From: Pseudomonas izuensis
GTDB lineage: Bacteria > Pseudomonadota > Gammaproteobacteria > Pseudomonadales > Pseudomonadaceae
DNA length: 64,000 nt
Assembly: GCF_009861505.1 (NCBI RefSeq)
Contig: NZ_WTFT01000019.1
Location: 30,475-94,474, forward strand
Direction of reading: 5' to 3'
Below are positions 46,915 through 55,737 of this stretch, piece after piece; positions within the stretch are counted from its first letter, which is position 1; each line of letters begins with the position of its first letter. The notes beneath the pieces are model-generated. The model searched no databases and had not been told where the DNA came from. It saw nothing but the letters and a program-made list of their open reading frames with translations. Position numbers and translations under genes: made by a program.

Positions 46915-48048
46915 ATGCGTGATCCAGCCCCTTCTGATACACAAAAGAAGCGCGTCATTGTCGGCATGTCCGGCGGCGTGGACTCTTCCGTTTCCGCTCT
47001 CCTGCTGATCGAGCAAGGCTATGAAGTGGAAGGCCTGTTCATGAAGAACTGGGAAGAGGACGATGGAACCGAATACTGCACCGCCATGGACGACCTGGCG
47101 GACGCCCAGGCTGTGTGTGACAAGATCGGCATCAAGCTGCACACCGCCAACTTCGCCGCCGAGTACTGGGACAACGTGTTCGAGCACTTCCTGGCCGAAT
47201 ACAAGGCCGGCCGCACGCCGAACCCGGACATCCTGTGCAACCGCGAGATCAAGTTCAAGGCGTTCCTCGACTACGCCATGATGCTCGGCGCCGACCTGAT
47301 CGCCACCGGTCACTATGTGCGCCGCCGCGATATCGATGGCCGTACCGAACTGCTCAAGGGCCTGGACCCGAACAAGGACCAGAGCTACTTCCTGCACGCG
47401 GTCGGCGGCGAACAGATCGCCAAGACCCTGTTCCCGGTCGGCGAACTGGAAAAACCCCAGGTGCGTGCAATTGCCGAGAAGTACGAACTGGCGACCGCGA
47501 AGAAAAAGGATTCCACCGGGATCTGCTTTATCGGCGAGCGCCGTTTCAGCGATTTCCTCAAGCAGTACCTGCCGGCGCAACCGGGCGAAATCAAAACCAC
47601 CGAAGGCGAAGTCATCGGCCGCCACCACGGCCTGATGTACCACACCATCGGCCAGCGCCAGGGCCTCGGCATCGGTGGCTTGAAAGACGCCGGCGAAGAG
47701 CCGTGGTACGTACTGATCAAGGACCTGGAACACAACGAGCTGATCGTGGGCCAGGGCAATGACCACCCGTGGCTGTTCTCCCGCGCCCTGCTCGCTTCCG
47801 ATATCTATTGGGTCAACCCGATCGACCTGAGCCAGCCACGCAAGCTGACCGCCAAGGTCCGCTATCGCCAGAGCGACCAGCCCTGCACCCTGGAAAAAAC
47901 CGCCACCGGCTACCGCGCCACCTTCGACGACCCGCAACGAGCGGTCACGCCGGGCCAGTCCGTGGTGTTCTACGACGGTGAAATCTGCCTCGGCGGCGGT
48001 GTTATCGAAGTTGCAGAACCATGGACTAGCAAAGGCCAGGCCCGATGA
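46915..48048 (+). CDS. mnmA: tRNA-specific 2-thiouridylase MnmA
   Basis: 377 aa. It makes s2U34 in tRNA-Lys, -Glu and -Gln using ATP and sulfur from TusE. The PP-loop is GMSGGVDSSVSALLL. The catalytic cysteines are in PDILCNREIKFKAF and STGICFIGERRF. It overlaps hflD by ATGA. The TusDCBE genes that feed it are at 24372-25753. Confidence 0.97.
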   Translation: MRDPAPSDTQKKRVIVGMSGGVDSSVSALLLIEQGYEVEGLFMKNWEEDDGTEYCTAMDDLADAQAVCDKIGIKLHTANFAAEYWDNVFEHFLAEYKAGRTPNPDILCNREIKFKAFLDYAMMLGADLIATGHYVRRRDIDGRTELLKGLDPNKDQSYFLHAVGGEQIAKTLFPVGELEKPQVRAIAEKYELATAKKKDSTGICFIGERRFSDFLKQYLPAQPGEIKTTEGEVIGRHHGLMYHTIGQRQGLGIGGLKDAGEEPWYVLIKDLEHNELIVGQGNDHPWLFSRALLASDIYWVNPIDLSQPRKLTAKVRYRQSDQPCTLEKTATGYRATFDDPQRAVTPGQSVVFYDGEICLGGGVIEVAEPWTSKGQAR

Positions 48049-48668
48049 GCCCGACTCAGGAGCAACTGACAGCACTGGGCGGCGTGTTTCTCGCCGCCGT
48101 GCTGGTGGACAAGATCGCCAAGACCGGCCAGACCAACGAAGCCGGCCTGATCTGCATGCTCGGCAGCCTGCTGATTCGCGATCCCAAGGACACCCTGGAG
48201 GTGTACGGCGGCGACGACATCAATCTGCGTGAAGGTTATCGTGCCTTGATCGGCGCCCTCGAACGCGACCCGAGCGCCTTGCAGCGCGAACCGCTGCGCT
48301 ACGCGCTGGCCATGCTGGGTCTCGAGCGTCAGCTGGCAAAGCGCAACGACATGCTGGACATCATCGGCAAACGCCTGCCGCAGATCCAGTCCCAGGTCGA
48401 GCACTTCGGCCCGGCTCACGAAAACGTGATCGCCGCCTGCGGCGCACTGTACCAGGACACCCTGAGCACCCTGCGCCAGCGCATCCAGGTCCATGGCGAC
48501 ATGCGCAACCTGCAGCAACCAAGCAACGCCTCGAAAATCCGCGCCCTGTTGCTGGCCGGTATTCGTTCGGCACGGTTGTGGCGGCAATTGGGCGGTCATC
48601 GCTGGCAACTGGTGGTCAGCCGCCGCAAATTGCTCAAAGAGCTTTACCCGCTGATGCGCAGTAGCTGA
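48045..48668 (+). CDS. hflD: High-frequency lysogenization protein HflD homologue
   Basis: 207 aa, all-helical peripheral membrane protein. In E. coli it interferes with lambda CII; the native role is unclear. Recognised by EQLTALGGVFLAAVLVDKIA and LRYALAMLGLERQLAKR and by its place between mnmA and purB. Translationally coupled to mnmA. Confidence 0.93.
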   Translation: MSPTQEQLTALGGVFLAAVLVDKIAKTGQTNEAGLICMLGSLLIRDPKDTLEVYGGDDINLREGYRALIGALERDPSALQREPLRYALAMLGLERQLAKRNDMLDIIGKRLPQIQSQVEHFGPAHENVIAACGALYQDTLSTLRQRIQVHGDMRNLQQPSNASKIRALLLAGIRSARLWRQLGGHRWQLVVSRRKLLKELYPLMRSS

Positions 48669-48795
48669 AGCGCACCGGCAACACCGATTTGTAGTCAGTA
48701 ACGCGTAATACGCTGGTCAGTTGGCAACGGACCCGCGGATTTTTTCATGTATGATACGCGCCCTATTTCGTTGCCCGACTGTCCGAGAACACCCC

Positions 48796-50166
48796 ATGCA
48801 GCTCTCTTCGCTCACTGCGGTTTCCCCTGTTGACGGCCGCTACGCCGGCAAAACCCAGGCCCTGCGCCCAATTTTCAGCGAGTACGGCCTGATCCGTGCC
48901 CGCGTTCTGGTTGAAGTGCGCTGGCTCCAGCGCCTGGCCGCTCACCCTGCCATCAACGAAGTACCGGCGTTCTCCGCCGAAGCCAACGCTGTGCTCAATA
49001 CCCTGGCGGAAAACTTCTCCCTGGAGCACGCCGAGCGCGTCAAAGAGATCGAGCGCACCACCAACCACGACGTCAAGGCCATCGAATACCTGCTCAAAGA
49101 GCAAGCGGCCAAGCTGCCGGAACTGGCCAAGGTCAGCGAATTCATCCACTTTGCCTGCACCAGCGAGGACATCAACAACCTGTCCCACGCCCTGATGCTG
49201 CGCGAAGGCCGTGATGACGTGATGCTGCCGCTGATGCGCCAGACTGCCGAAGCCATCCGCGAACTGGCCATCCGCTTCGCCGACGTGCCAATGCTGTCGC
49301 GCACCCACGGTCAACCGGCTTCGCCGACCACCCTGGGCAAAGAACTGGCGAACGTGGTGTACCGCCTGGAGCGCCAGATCGCTCAGGTCGCCGCCGTTCC
49401 GCTGCTGGGCAAGATCAACGGCGCTGTCGGCAACTACAACGCCCACCTGTCGGCCTACCCCGAGATCGACTGGGAAGCCAACGCCCGCGCCTTCATCGAA
49501 GACGAGCTGGGCCTGGGTTTCAACCCGTACACCACGCAGATCGAACCGCACGACTACATCGCCGAACTGTTCGACGCGATCGCACGCTTCAACACCATCC
49601 TGATCGACTTCGACCGCGACATCTGGGGCTACATCTCCCTGGGCTATTTCAAGCAGCGCACCATCGCTGGCGAAATCGGTTCGTCGACCATGCCGCACAA
49701 GGTCAACCCGATCGACTTCGAAAACTCCGAAGGCAACCTGGGCATCGCCAACGCACTGTTCCAGCACCTGGCGAGCAAGCTGCCGATCTCCCGCTGGCAG
49801 CGCGACCTGACCGACTCCACCGTTCTGCGCAACCTCGGCGTCGGCTTCGCCCACAGCGTGATCGCGTACGAAGCGAGCCTCAAAGGCATCAGCAAGCTCG
49901 AACTCAACGCGGAAAAAATTGCTGCCGATCTGGACGCCTGCTGGGAAGTCCTGGCCGAGCCGATCCAAACCGTGATGCGCCGCTACAACATCGAAAACCC
50001 GTACGAAAAACTGAAAGAGTTGACTCGCGGCAAGGGCATCAGCCCTGAGGCGCTGCAAACTTTCATCGACGGCCTGGAGATGCCAGCCGCCGCCAAGGCC
50101 GAGCTGAAATTGCTCACTCCGGCCAACTACATCGGTAACGCTGTAGCGCAAGCCAAACGCATCTGA
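48796..50166 (+). CDS. purB: Adenylosuccinate lyase
   Basis: 456 aa (E. coli 456). It acts twice in purine synthesis, on SAICAR and adenylosuccinate. The fumarase/lyase signature is GSSTMPHKVNPIDFENSEGN; the catalytic His regions are RTHGQPASPTTLGKEL and TTNHDVKAIEYLLKE. ATG 48796 gives the standard MQLSSLTAVSPVDGRY N-terminus. A -10-like TATGAT lies at 48750-48755. Terminator follows. Confidence 0.98.
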   Translation: MQLSSLTAVSPVDGRYAGKTQALRPIFSEYGLIRARVLVEVRWLQRLAAHPAINEVPAFSAEANAVLNTLAENFSLEHAERVKEIERTTNHDVKAIEYLLKEQAAKLPELAKVSEFIHFACTSEDINNLSHALMLREGRDDVMLPLMRQTAEAIRELAIRFADVPMLSRTHGQPASPTTLGKELANVVYRLERQIAQVAAVPLLGKINGAVGNYNAHLSAYPEIDWEANARAFIEDELGLGFNPYTTQIEPHDYIAELFDAIARFNTILIDFDRDIWGYISLGYFKQRTIAGEIGSSTMPHKVNPIDFENSEGNLGIANALFQHLASKLPISRWQRDLTDSTVLRNLGVGFAHSVIAYEASLKGISKLELNAEKIAADLDACWEVLAEPIQTVMRRYNIENPYEKLKELTRGKGISPEALQTFIDGLEMPAAAKAELKLLTPANYIGNAVAQAKRI

Positions 50167-50188
50167 TCGACCGCTAGACCCTTTTAAG

Positions 50189-50214
50189 ACGCCCGGCCGC
50201 GCCGGGCGTTTTTA
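50189..50214 (+). terminator. Terminator of purB
   Basis: ACGCCCGGC-CGC-GCCGGGCGT, perfect 9-bp stem, followed by TTTT. Nearly the same stem as the infA terminator. Confidence 0.92.
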
Positions 50215-50252
50215 TTCCCGTATGAAAAGTGCATTTTTTCAATAGGTTACAC

Positions 50253-51425
50253 ATGAATCCTGACATTCCTCTTCAACTTCTGGGCGGCATCACGGCACGG
50301 GAATTCCTGCGCGACTACTGGCAGAAAAAACCGTTGCTGATCCGTCAGGCAATTCCTGATTTCGAAAGCCCGATCGATGCCGACGAATTGGCCGGCCTGG
50401 CGCTGGAAGAAGAAGTCGAATCGCGCCTGATCATCGAGAACGGCGAGCGCCCGTGGGAATTGCGTCGCGGCCCGTTTGCCGAGGACGAATTTAGCAAATT
50501 GCCGGAACGCGACTGGACCCTGCTGGTGCAAGCCGTCGATCAATTCGTCCCGGAAGTCAGTGAACTGCTGGAGCACTTCCGCTTCCTGCCGAGCTGGCGC
50601 ATCGACGACGTGATGATCAGCTTCGCCGCCCCGGGTGGCAGTGTCGGCCCGCACTTCGACAACTACGACGTGTTCCTGCTGCAGGGCCACGGCAAGCGCA
50701 ACTGGAAAATCGGCCAGATGTGCGACTCCGAAAGCCCACTGTTGCAACATGCGGACCTGCGCATCCTCGCCGACTTCGAAGCGACCGACGAGTGGGTCCT
50801 TGAACCGGGCGACATGCTGTACCTGCCGCCGCGCCTGGCCCACTGCGGCGTGGCCGTCGATGACTGCCTGACCTACTCCGTGGGTTTCCGTGCGCCGAGC
50901 GCTGCCGAAGTGTTGACCCACTTCACTGACTTCCTCAGCCAGTTCCTGACGGACGAAGAGCGTTACACCGACGCAGACGCCCTGCCAGCAGTAGACCCAC
51001 ACCAGATTCAGCACGACGCTCTCGACCGCCTGAAAAGCCTGCTGGCCGAGCACATGAGTGACGAGCGCCTGCTGCTGACCTGGTTCGGCCAGTTCATGAC
51101 CGAGCCGCGCTACCCGGAATTGGTGACAGGCCTGGAAGAAGTTGAAGAAGCTGACTTCCTCGCCGCCATCAAAGACGGCGCGATCCTGGTTCGCAATCCA
51201 AGCGCCCGACTGGCCTGGTCCGAAGTCGACGAAGACCTGCTGCTGTTCGCCAGCGGCCAGAGCCGTTATCTGCCCGGTAAACTGCGCGAACTGCTGAAGA
51301 TGATCTGCGCCGCCGACGCGCTGCATGCTGACAACCTTGGCTCATGGCTGAGCGACGAAGACGGTTGCGGCCTGCTGCACGAATTGGTCAAACAGGGAAG
51401 CCTGGGGTTCGCTGACGATGAATAA
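50253..51425 (+). CDS. roxA: Ribosomal protein uL16 arginine hydroxylase (RoxA/YcfD-like)
   Basis: 390 aa JmjC/cupin 2-oxoglutarate oxygenase. The Fe(II) triad is visible: His and Asp in GPHFDNYDVFLLQ and the distal His in LAHCGVAV. The C-terminal winged-helix region (from about 240) is typical of ROX proteins. E. coli YcfD hydroxylates an arginine in L16. ATG 50253 begins the conserved part. It overlaps the next gene by eight bases. Confidence 0.93.
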   Translation: MNPDIPLQLLGGITAREFLRDYWQKKPLLIRQAIPDFESPIDADELAGLALEEEVESRLIIENGERPWELRRGPFAEDEFSKLPERDWTLLVQAVDQFVPEVSELLEHFRFLPSWRIDDVMISFAAPGGSVGPHFDNYDVFLLQGHGKRNWKIGQMCDSESPLLQHADLRILADFEATDEWVLEPGDMLYLPPRLAHCGVAVDDCLTYSVGFRAPSAAEVLTHFTDFLSQFLTDEERYTDADALPAVDPHQIQHDALDRLKSLLAEHMSDERLLLTWFGQFMTEPRYPELVTGLEEVEEADFLAAIKDGAILVRNPSARLAWSEVDEDLLLFASGQSRYLPGKLRELLKMICAADALHADNLGSWLSDEDGCGLLHELVKQGSLGFADDE

Positions 51426-51843
51426 AATTCACGTACGTGTCGCAGACTGGCAGAAGGACAACGCCGAGATCCGGCGCATTCGTGAAGCGGTGTTTGTTGC
51501 CGAGCAGTCCGTTCCACCTGAACTGGAATGGGATGCCGATGACGTCACTGCGGTGCATTTCCTCGCCCTCGAAGGCGACTTCCCGATTGGCACCGCACGC
51601 CTGCTGCCCGACGGTCACGTCGGCCGGGTGTCGGTACTCAAGGACTGGCGTGGATTGAAAGTCGGCGATGCGCTGATGCACGCAGTGATTGACGAAGCCG
51701 AGAAGCGCGGGCTGAAGCAGCAAATGCTCAGCGCCCAGGTTCAGGCTACGGCGTTCTATGAGCGACTGGGTTTCAGCATGGTCAGTGAGGAGTTCCTGGA
51801 GGCAGGGATTCCTCATGTGGACATGGTGCGCCATTCGGCCTGA
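51418..51843 (+). CDS. GNAT-family N-acetyltransferase
   Basis: 141 aa. YjcF/ElaA-like acetyltransferase: IRRIREAVFVAEQSVPPELE at the N-terminus and acetyl-CoA loop VLKDWRGLKVGDALMHAVID, then ATAFYERLGF. The start overlaps the roxA stop, so coupled translation. Substrate unknown. Confidence 0.88.
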   Translation: MNKIHVRVADWQKDNAEIRRIREAVFVAEQSVPPELEWDADDVTAVHFLALEGDFPIGTARLLPDGHVGRVSVLKDWRGLKVGDALMHAVIDEAEKRGLKQQMLSAQVQATAFYERLGFSMVSEEFLEAGIPHVDMVRHSA

Positions 51844-51876
51844 GGCCATCGCGAACAGGCTGTGAAACACACCACA

Positions 51877-51914
51877 AAACGCCCCGTCATTTTCGGATGC
51901 CGGGGCGTTTTGCT
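51877..51914 (+). terminator. Terminator of the roxA-GNAT unit
   Basis: AAAACGCCCCG and CGGGGCGTTTT, perfect 11-bp arms, 13-nt loop. A REP remnant (CCATCGCGAACAGGCT, 51846-51861) lies before it. Confidence 0.85.
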
Positions 51915-51974
51915 GTCTAGGATTCAACTAGCGCCAATACGAGCCGACAAACTGGCACTATCAACACATGCACC

Positions 51975-52074
51975 TGTAGGAGCGAGCCTGCTCGCGATGA
52001 ACGTAAACGATAACGCTGGAAACCTGATACTCCACTGCGCTCTCAAGACCATCGCGAGCAGGCTCGCTCCTACA
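51975..52074. repeat. REPIN with GATAACGCTGG interior, close to a start codon
   Basis: Arms TGTAGGAGCGAGCCTGCTCG and reverse complement. The interior AACGATAACGCTGGAAACCT belongs to the same subfamily as 18109 and 32415. It ends 27 bases before the secretin-domain protein ATG. Confidence 0.9.
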
Positions 52075-52101
52075 TAAACCACGAAGTCGGAGATAACGGA
52101 T

Positions 52102-52878
52102 ATGTCCCTACGCACCCTGCTCACCACCCTGTTGGTGAGCTGCAGTTTTTCGGTCATGGCGGCCACCGAAATCGTGCCCCTGAACTACCACACCAGTGCC
52201 GACATGCTACCGGTTGCGCAAGATTTCATCGGCAAGGAAGGCCAGGTCAGCGCCTACGGCAATCAGCTCATCGTCAATGCCGATCAGCGCAAGATCGACG
52301 AACTTAAAGCACTTTTATCCCAACTCGATACCGCCCCCAAACGCCTGCTGATCACCGTCGACACCAATGAAAACAACTTTCAGGGTGACCAGGGTTATAC
52401 CGTGAATGGCGCCAAACCGAGCCAGACCCGGATCATCAACCGCAGCACCGACAGCCGTGACGGCGGCATCCAGCAAATCCAGGCCACCGACGGCATGCCG
52501 GCACTTATCCAGGTCGGCCAGAGCGTGCCAATCACCAGCAGCCAGAGTGATTCCTATGGCGGTTACAGCAGCCAGACCCAATACCGCAACGTGACCCAGG
52601 GGTTTTATGTGACCGCCAACGTTACCGGCGAGATCGTTCACTTGTCGATCAGTACCAACCGTGACCGCATGAGCCAGGAACGTCCCGATGTAGTGAACGT
52701 GCAAAGCACCGACACAACCGTCACTGGCAGACTGGGTGAATGGATCCTGCTGGCCGGGGTAAATGGCCAGACACAGGCCGACAAACAAGGCCTGGCCCGC
52801 AGTTACTCTACGCAAAGCCGCAACGACATGACGCTGCGGGTCAAAGTCGATGCCTTGGACCGAGTCACCGGAAACTGA
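52102..52878 (+). CDS. Exported protein with secretin N-domain
   Basis: 258 aa. Signal peptide about residues 1-20 (ending VMAA). Residues ~22-90 read like a secretin N-domain: VPLNYHTSADMLPVAQDF and LKALLSQLDTAPKRLLITVD. The C-terminal part resembles the start of the secretin beta domain (GMPALIQVGQSVP, and TVTGRLGEWILLAGVNGQ), but the protein ends before a full barrel could form. No type II/III or pilus genes are nearby. It may be a soluble secretin-like protein that acts with another system; function unknown. AGATAACGGAT precedes the ATG. Confidence 0.75.
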   Translation: MSLRTLLTTLLVSCSFSVMAATEIVPLNYHTSADMLPVAQDFIGKEGQVSAYGNQLIVNADQRKIDELKALLSQLDTAPKRLLITVDTNENNFQGDQGYTVNGAKPSQTRIINRSTDSRDGGIQQIQATDGMPALIQVGQSVPITSSQSDSYGGYSSQTQYRNVTQGFYVTANVTGEIVHLSISTNRDRMSQERPDVVNVQSTDTTVTGRLGEWILLAGVNGQTQADKQGLARSYSTQSRNDMTLRVKVDALDRVTGN

Positions 52879-52903
52879 CCGGCAAGTCTTGTTAGACCAA
52901 AGA

Positions 52904-52929
52904 TGTAGTGCTTGAAAAAAAGCACTACA
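52904..52929. promoter_or_regulatory. Perfect 10-bp dyad upstream of aceA (RccR-like half-sites)
   Basis: TGTAGTGCTT-GAAAAA-AAGCACTACA, arms fully complementary. TGTAGT and ACTACA match, from memory, the half-sites of RccR, the KDPG-responsive repressor of glyoxylate-shunt genes in P. fluorescens; the spacing here (14 bases) needs comparison. No T run follows, so a terminator for the upstream gene is less likely. Confidence 0.55.
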
Positions 52930-53337
52930 AAATGTTTGACGAGCCAAAAAAGCGAAGGCATGATGGCCTCGCTCCCGCTAACCAGGGGCCCTGGCAAGGG
53001 CCTTCGAGGCGATGTTCGCACCTACCCCGCGAACCGCTTCGTGTCTGTACCGCCCACAAGGTGTGTTTGACGAGGTTGTCGACTGGAACGAAGTTGTCCC
53101 GAGGGACGGAAGCGTTTTTAGGTAACCCGGCACCACACTGATGTTCGTACCAAGGCCCACGACGCCCGAATGCGCCCGCAGTTCGCCTTTACCTGCTCAC
53201 TTCCCCTCGAGCCCATCGTTCATCCCGTCGCCATCCCCGCCGAAACCGACTTGACCGCCTAAGCTTCTGGTCAGCGAGCGCAGGAATTTTCCACCGCAGA
53301 ACAACTTTTCATAAAGACGCGACGAGGTTTATCTCCC
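52930..53337 (+). other. Long leader region of aceA
   Basis: About 410 bp between the dyad and aceA. No credible gene. Contains a GGGCCC-TGGCAA-GGGCCT imperfect hairpin near 52985-53002. The ribosome site of aceA is GACGAGG just before the ATG at 53338. No second regulator site was recognised. Confidence 0.45.
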
Positions 53338-54663
53338 ATGGCACTGACACGCGAACAGCAAATTGCAGCCCTCGAAAAAGACTGGGCTGAAAACCCGCGC
53401 TGGAAAGGCGTGACACGCACTTACTCCGCTGCTGACGTCGTCCGCCTGCGTGGCTCGGTTCAACCTGAGCACACCTTTGCAAAAATGGGCGCCGAGAAGC
53501 TGTGGAACCTGGTTACCCAGGGTGCCAAGCCTGCCTTCCGTCCTGAGAAAGATTTCGTCAACTGCATGGGCGCCCTGACCGGCGGCCAGGCAGTCCAACA
53601 AGTCAAAGCCGGCATCCAGGCCATCTACCTGTCGGGCTGGCAAGTGGCTGCGGACAACAACTCCGCCGAATCGATGTACCCGGACCAGTCGCTGTACCCG
53701 GTTGACTCGGTTCCAACCGTGGTCAAGCGCATCAACAACTCGTTCCGTCGCGCCGACCAGATCCAGTGGAAAGCCGGTAAAAACCCGGGCGACGCTGGCT
53801 ACATCGACTACTTCGCGCCAATCGTTGCTGACGCTGAAGCCGGTTTCGGCGGCGTACTGAACGCCTACGAGCTGATGAAGAGCATGATCGAAGCGGGCGC
53901 CGCCGGCGTTCACTTCGAAGACCAACTGGCTTCCGTGAAGAAATGCGGCCACATGGGCGGCAAGGTACTGGTTCCTACCCAGGAAGCCGTACAGAAGCTG
54001 ACCGCTGCCCGTCTGGCGGCCGACGTTGCCGGTACTCCGACCATCATCCTGGCCCGTACCGACGCCAACGCGGCTGACCTGCTGACTTCCGACTGCGACC
54101 CGTACGACCAGCCATTCGTGACTGGCGAACGTACCCAGGAAGGCTTCTACAAAGTGCGCGCCGGTCTGGACCAGGCCATCGCTCGCGGCCTGGCCTACGC
54201 ACCGTACGCCGACCTGATCTGGTGCGAAACCGCCAAGCCGGATCTGGAAGAAGCCCGTCGCTTTGCCGAAGCGATCAAGAAGGAATACCCGGACCAACTG
54301 CTGTCGTACAACTGCTCGCCTTCCTTCAACTGGAAGAAAAACCTGGACGACGCGACCATCGCCAAGTTCCAGCGCGAACTGTCCGCCATGGGCTACAAGC
54401 ACCAGTTCATCACCCTGGCCGGCATTCACAACATGTGGCACAGCATGTTCAACCTGGCGCACGACTACGCCCGCAACGACATGACTGCCTACGTGAAGCT
54501 GCAAGAGCAGGAATTCGCTGACGCCGCCAAAGGCTACACCTTCGTGGCTCACCAGCAGGAAGTGGGCACCGGCTACTTCGACGACATGACCACCGTGATC
54601 CAGGGCGGCTCGTCTTCGGTAACCGCACTGACCGGTTCGACTGAAGAAGAACAGTTCCACTGA
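53338..54663 (+). CDS. aceA: Isocitrate lyase
   Basis: 441 aa (E. coli 434). First enzyme of the glyoxylate shunt, splitting isocitrate into succinate and glyoxylate. The catalytic motif is KKCGHMGGKVLVPTQEAV with the essential Cys; substrate and Mg2+ residues are in WQVAADNN, PIVADAEAGFGG and ARTDANAADLLTSD. No aceB or aceK beside it; pseudomonads use glcB elsewhere. Expression is likely controlled through the dyad at 52904. Confidence 0.97.
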   Translation: MALTREQQIAALEKDWAENPRWKGVTRTYSAADVVRLRGSVQPEHTFAKMGAEKLWNLVTQGAKPAFRPEKDFVNCMGALTGGQAVQQVKAGIQAIYLSGWQVAADNNSAESMYPDQSLYPVDSVPTVVKRINNSFRRADQIQWKAGKNPGDAGYIDYFAPIVADAEAGFGGVLNAYELMKSMIEAGAAGVHFEDQLASVKKCGHMGGKVLVPTQEAVQKLTAARLAADVAGTPTIILARTDANAADLLTSDCDPYDQPFVTGERTQEGFYKVRAGLDQAIARGLAYAPYADLIWCETAKPDLEEARRFAEAIKKEYPDQLLSYNCSPSFNWKKNLDDATIAKFQRELSAMGYKHQFITLAGIHNMWHSMFNLAHDYARNDMTAYVKLQEQEFADAAKGYTFVAHQQEVGTGYFDDMTTVIQGGSSSVTALTGSTEEEQFH

Positions 54664-54730
54664 TCTGCTTCGCCTGAGACAACGGCCGTTGCGGAACGAA
54701 TAGAAAGCTAACCGCAACGCTGCACATCTG

Positions 54731-54759
54731 ACGCCCCGACTGGTTCGGGGCGTTTTTTT
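54731..54759 (+). terminator. Terminator of aceA
   Basis: ACGCCCCGA and TCGGGGCGT arms, 5-nt loop, then a run of seven T. Confidence 0.93.
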
Positions 54760-54789
54760 GCGTGGGATTTAATAAACACCACTGAACCC

Positions 54790-54882
54790 TGTGGGAGCCG
54801 GGCTCGCCCGCGATGGCGGTACACCTGTCAGCAAATTCGGCGTCTGACACGCCGCCATCGCGGGCAAGCCCGGCTTCCACAG
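54790..54882. repeat. REPIN, GGGCTCGCCCGCGAT class
   Basis: Arms TGTGGGAGCCGGGCTCGCCC and the right arm ending CCCGGCTTCCACAG; same stem class as 13266. It follows the aceA terminator. Confidence 0.85.
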
Positions 54883-55313
54883 GGAATGAGTCAAGCCGAA
54901 AATCGCGTGCAAAAACATTGATCCAAAGCGGCATGGCGATCAGAAAAACCAGGTAAAACGGCACCGCACGCTACTTGCAGCAACCCCCATATAAGACAAC
55001 TTCCCAACTCACTAGCGAGTAAACAGATTAAAACCCCACCCAAACAATATTGATTATCATTTAGCCACAACTATGTTCGTTACATTCCCTACAAAACATA
55101 TTTCCCAAAATGCCGGCTAATGCCCGCAACGCAAGGCCTGCGGCGCTTTTGGCCTGCGCTATGTCCTTATTCCTATAAATAATTTCGCTATAGGAATTTT
55201 ACTTGCCGGGTGTTTAGCCATAAAATCAGCGGGATTGATTGCTGCGACATATCGTCACTGCTTTGTTTCTTTTCAAGCTCAGAGACCTTTGCTCTCTGTT
55301 AAGGATTACCAGC
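54883..55313 (+). other. nuo upstream region
   Basis: 431 bp, much more AT-rich than the surroundings, with no credible gene. It contains a Fur-box-like stretch at 55046-55064 overlapping a possible sigma-70 promoter (TTGATT, 16 bp, TATGTT; 55051-55078), and a 9-bp dyad at 55169-55197. AAGGA lies just before nuoA. Confidence 0.5.
55169..55197. promoter_or_regulatory. Dyad in the nuo upstream region
   Basis: ATTCCTATA-N11-TATAGGAAT, perfect 9-bp arms, 117 bases before the nuoA start. Candidate operator or leader hairpin. Confidence 0.4.
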
Positions 55314-55727
55314 ATGCCCGAAGCGACAGGACTCATGGCCCACAACTGGGGCTTTGCCATTTTCCTTCTGGGCGTTGTCGGCCTCTGTGCCTTCATGCTC
55401 GGCGTCTCCAGCCTCCTCGGGTCAAAAGCCTGGGGCCGCAGCAAAAACGAACCGTTCGAGTCCGGCATGCTACCTACAGGTGGCGCCCGCTTGCGGCTCT
55501 CGGCAAAATTCTATCTGGTCGCGATGCTGTTCGTGATCTTCGATATCGAAGCCCTCTTTCTCTTTGCATGGTCTGTGTCCGTCCGCGAAAGCGGCTGGAC
55601 CGGATTCGTCGAAGCTCTCGTTTTCATAGCAATTCTGTTGGCAGGCCTTGTCTACCTATTCCGAGTGGGCGCCCTTGACTGGGCTCCGGAAGCTCGTCGT
55701 AAGCGACAAGCGAAGCTGAAACAATGA
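55314..55727 (+). CDS. nuoA: NADH-quinone oxidoreductase subunit A
   Basis: 137 aa membrane subunit with three helices, part of the quinone-site junction of complex I. Conserved loop KNEPFESGMLPTGGARLRLS and helix FYLVAMLFVIFDIEALFLFA. ATG 55314 has AAGGA upstream; earlier in-frame starts lie in the leader. First gene of the nuo operon. Confidence 0.96.
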   Translation: MPEATGLMAHNWGFAIFLLGVVGLCAFMLGVSSLLGSKAWGRSKNEPFESGMLPTGGARLRLSAKFYLVAMLFVIFDIEALFLFAWSVSVRESGWTGFVEALVFIAILLAGLVYLFRVGALDWAPEARRKRQAKLKQ

Positions 55728-55737
55728 GGCTTTGGCA

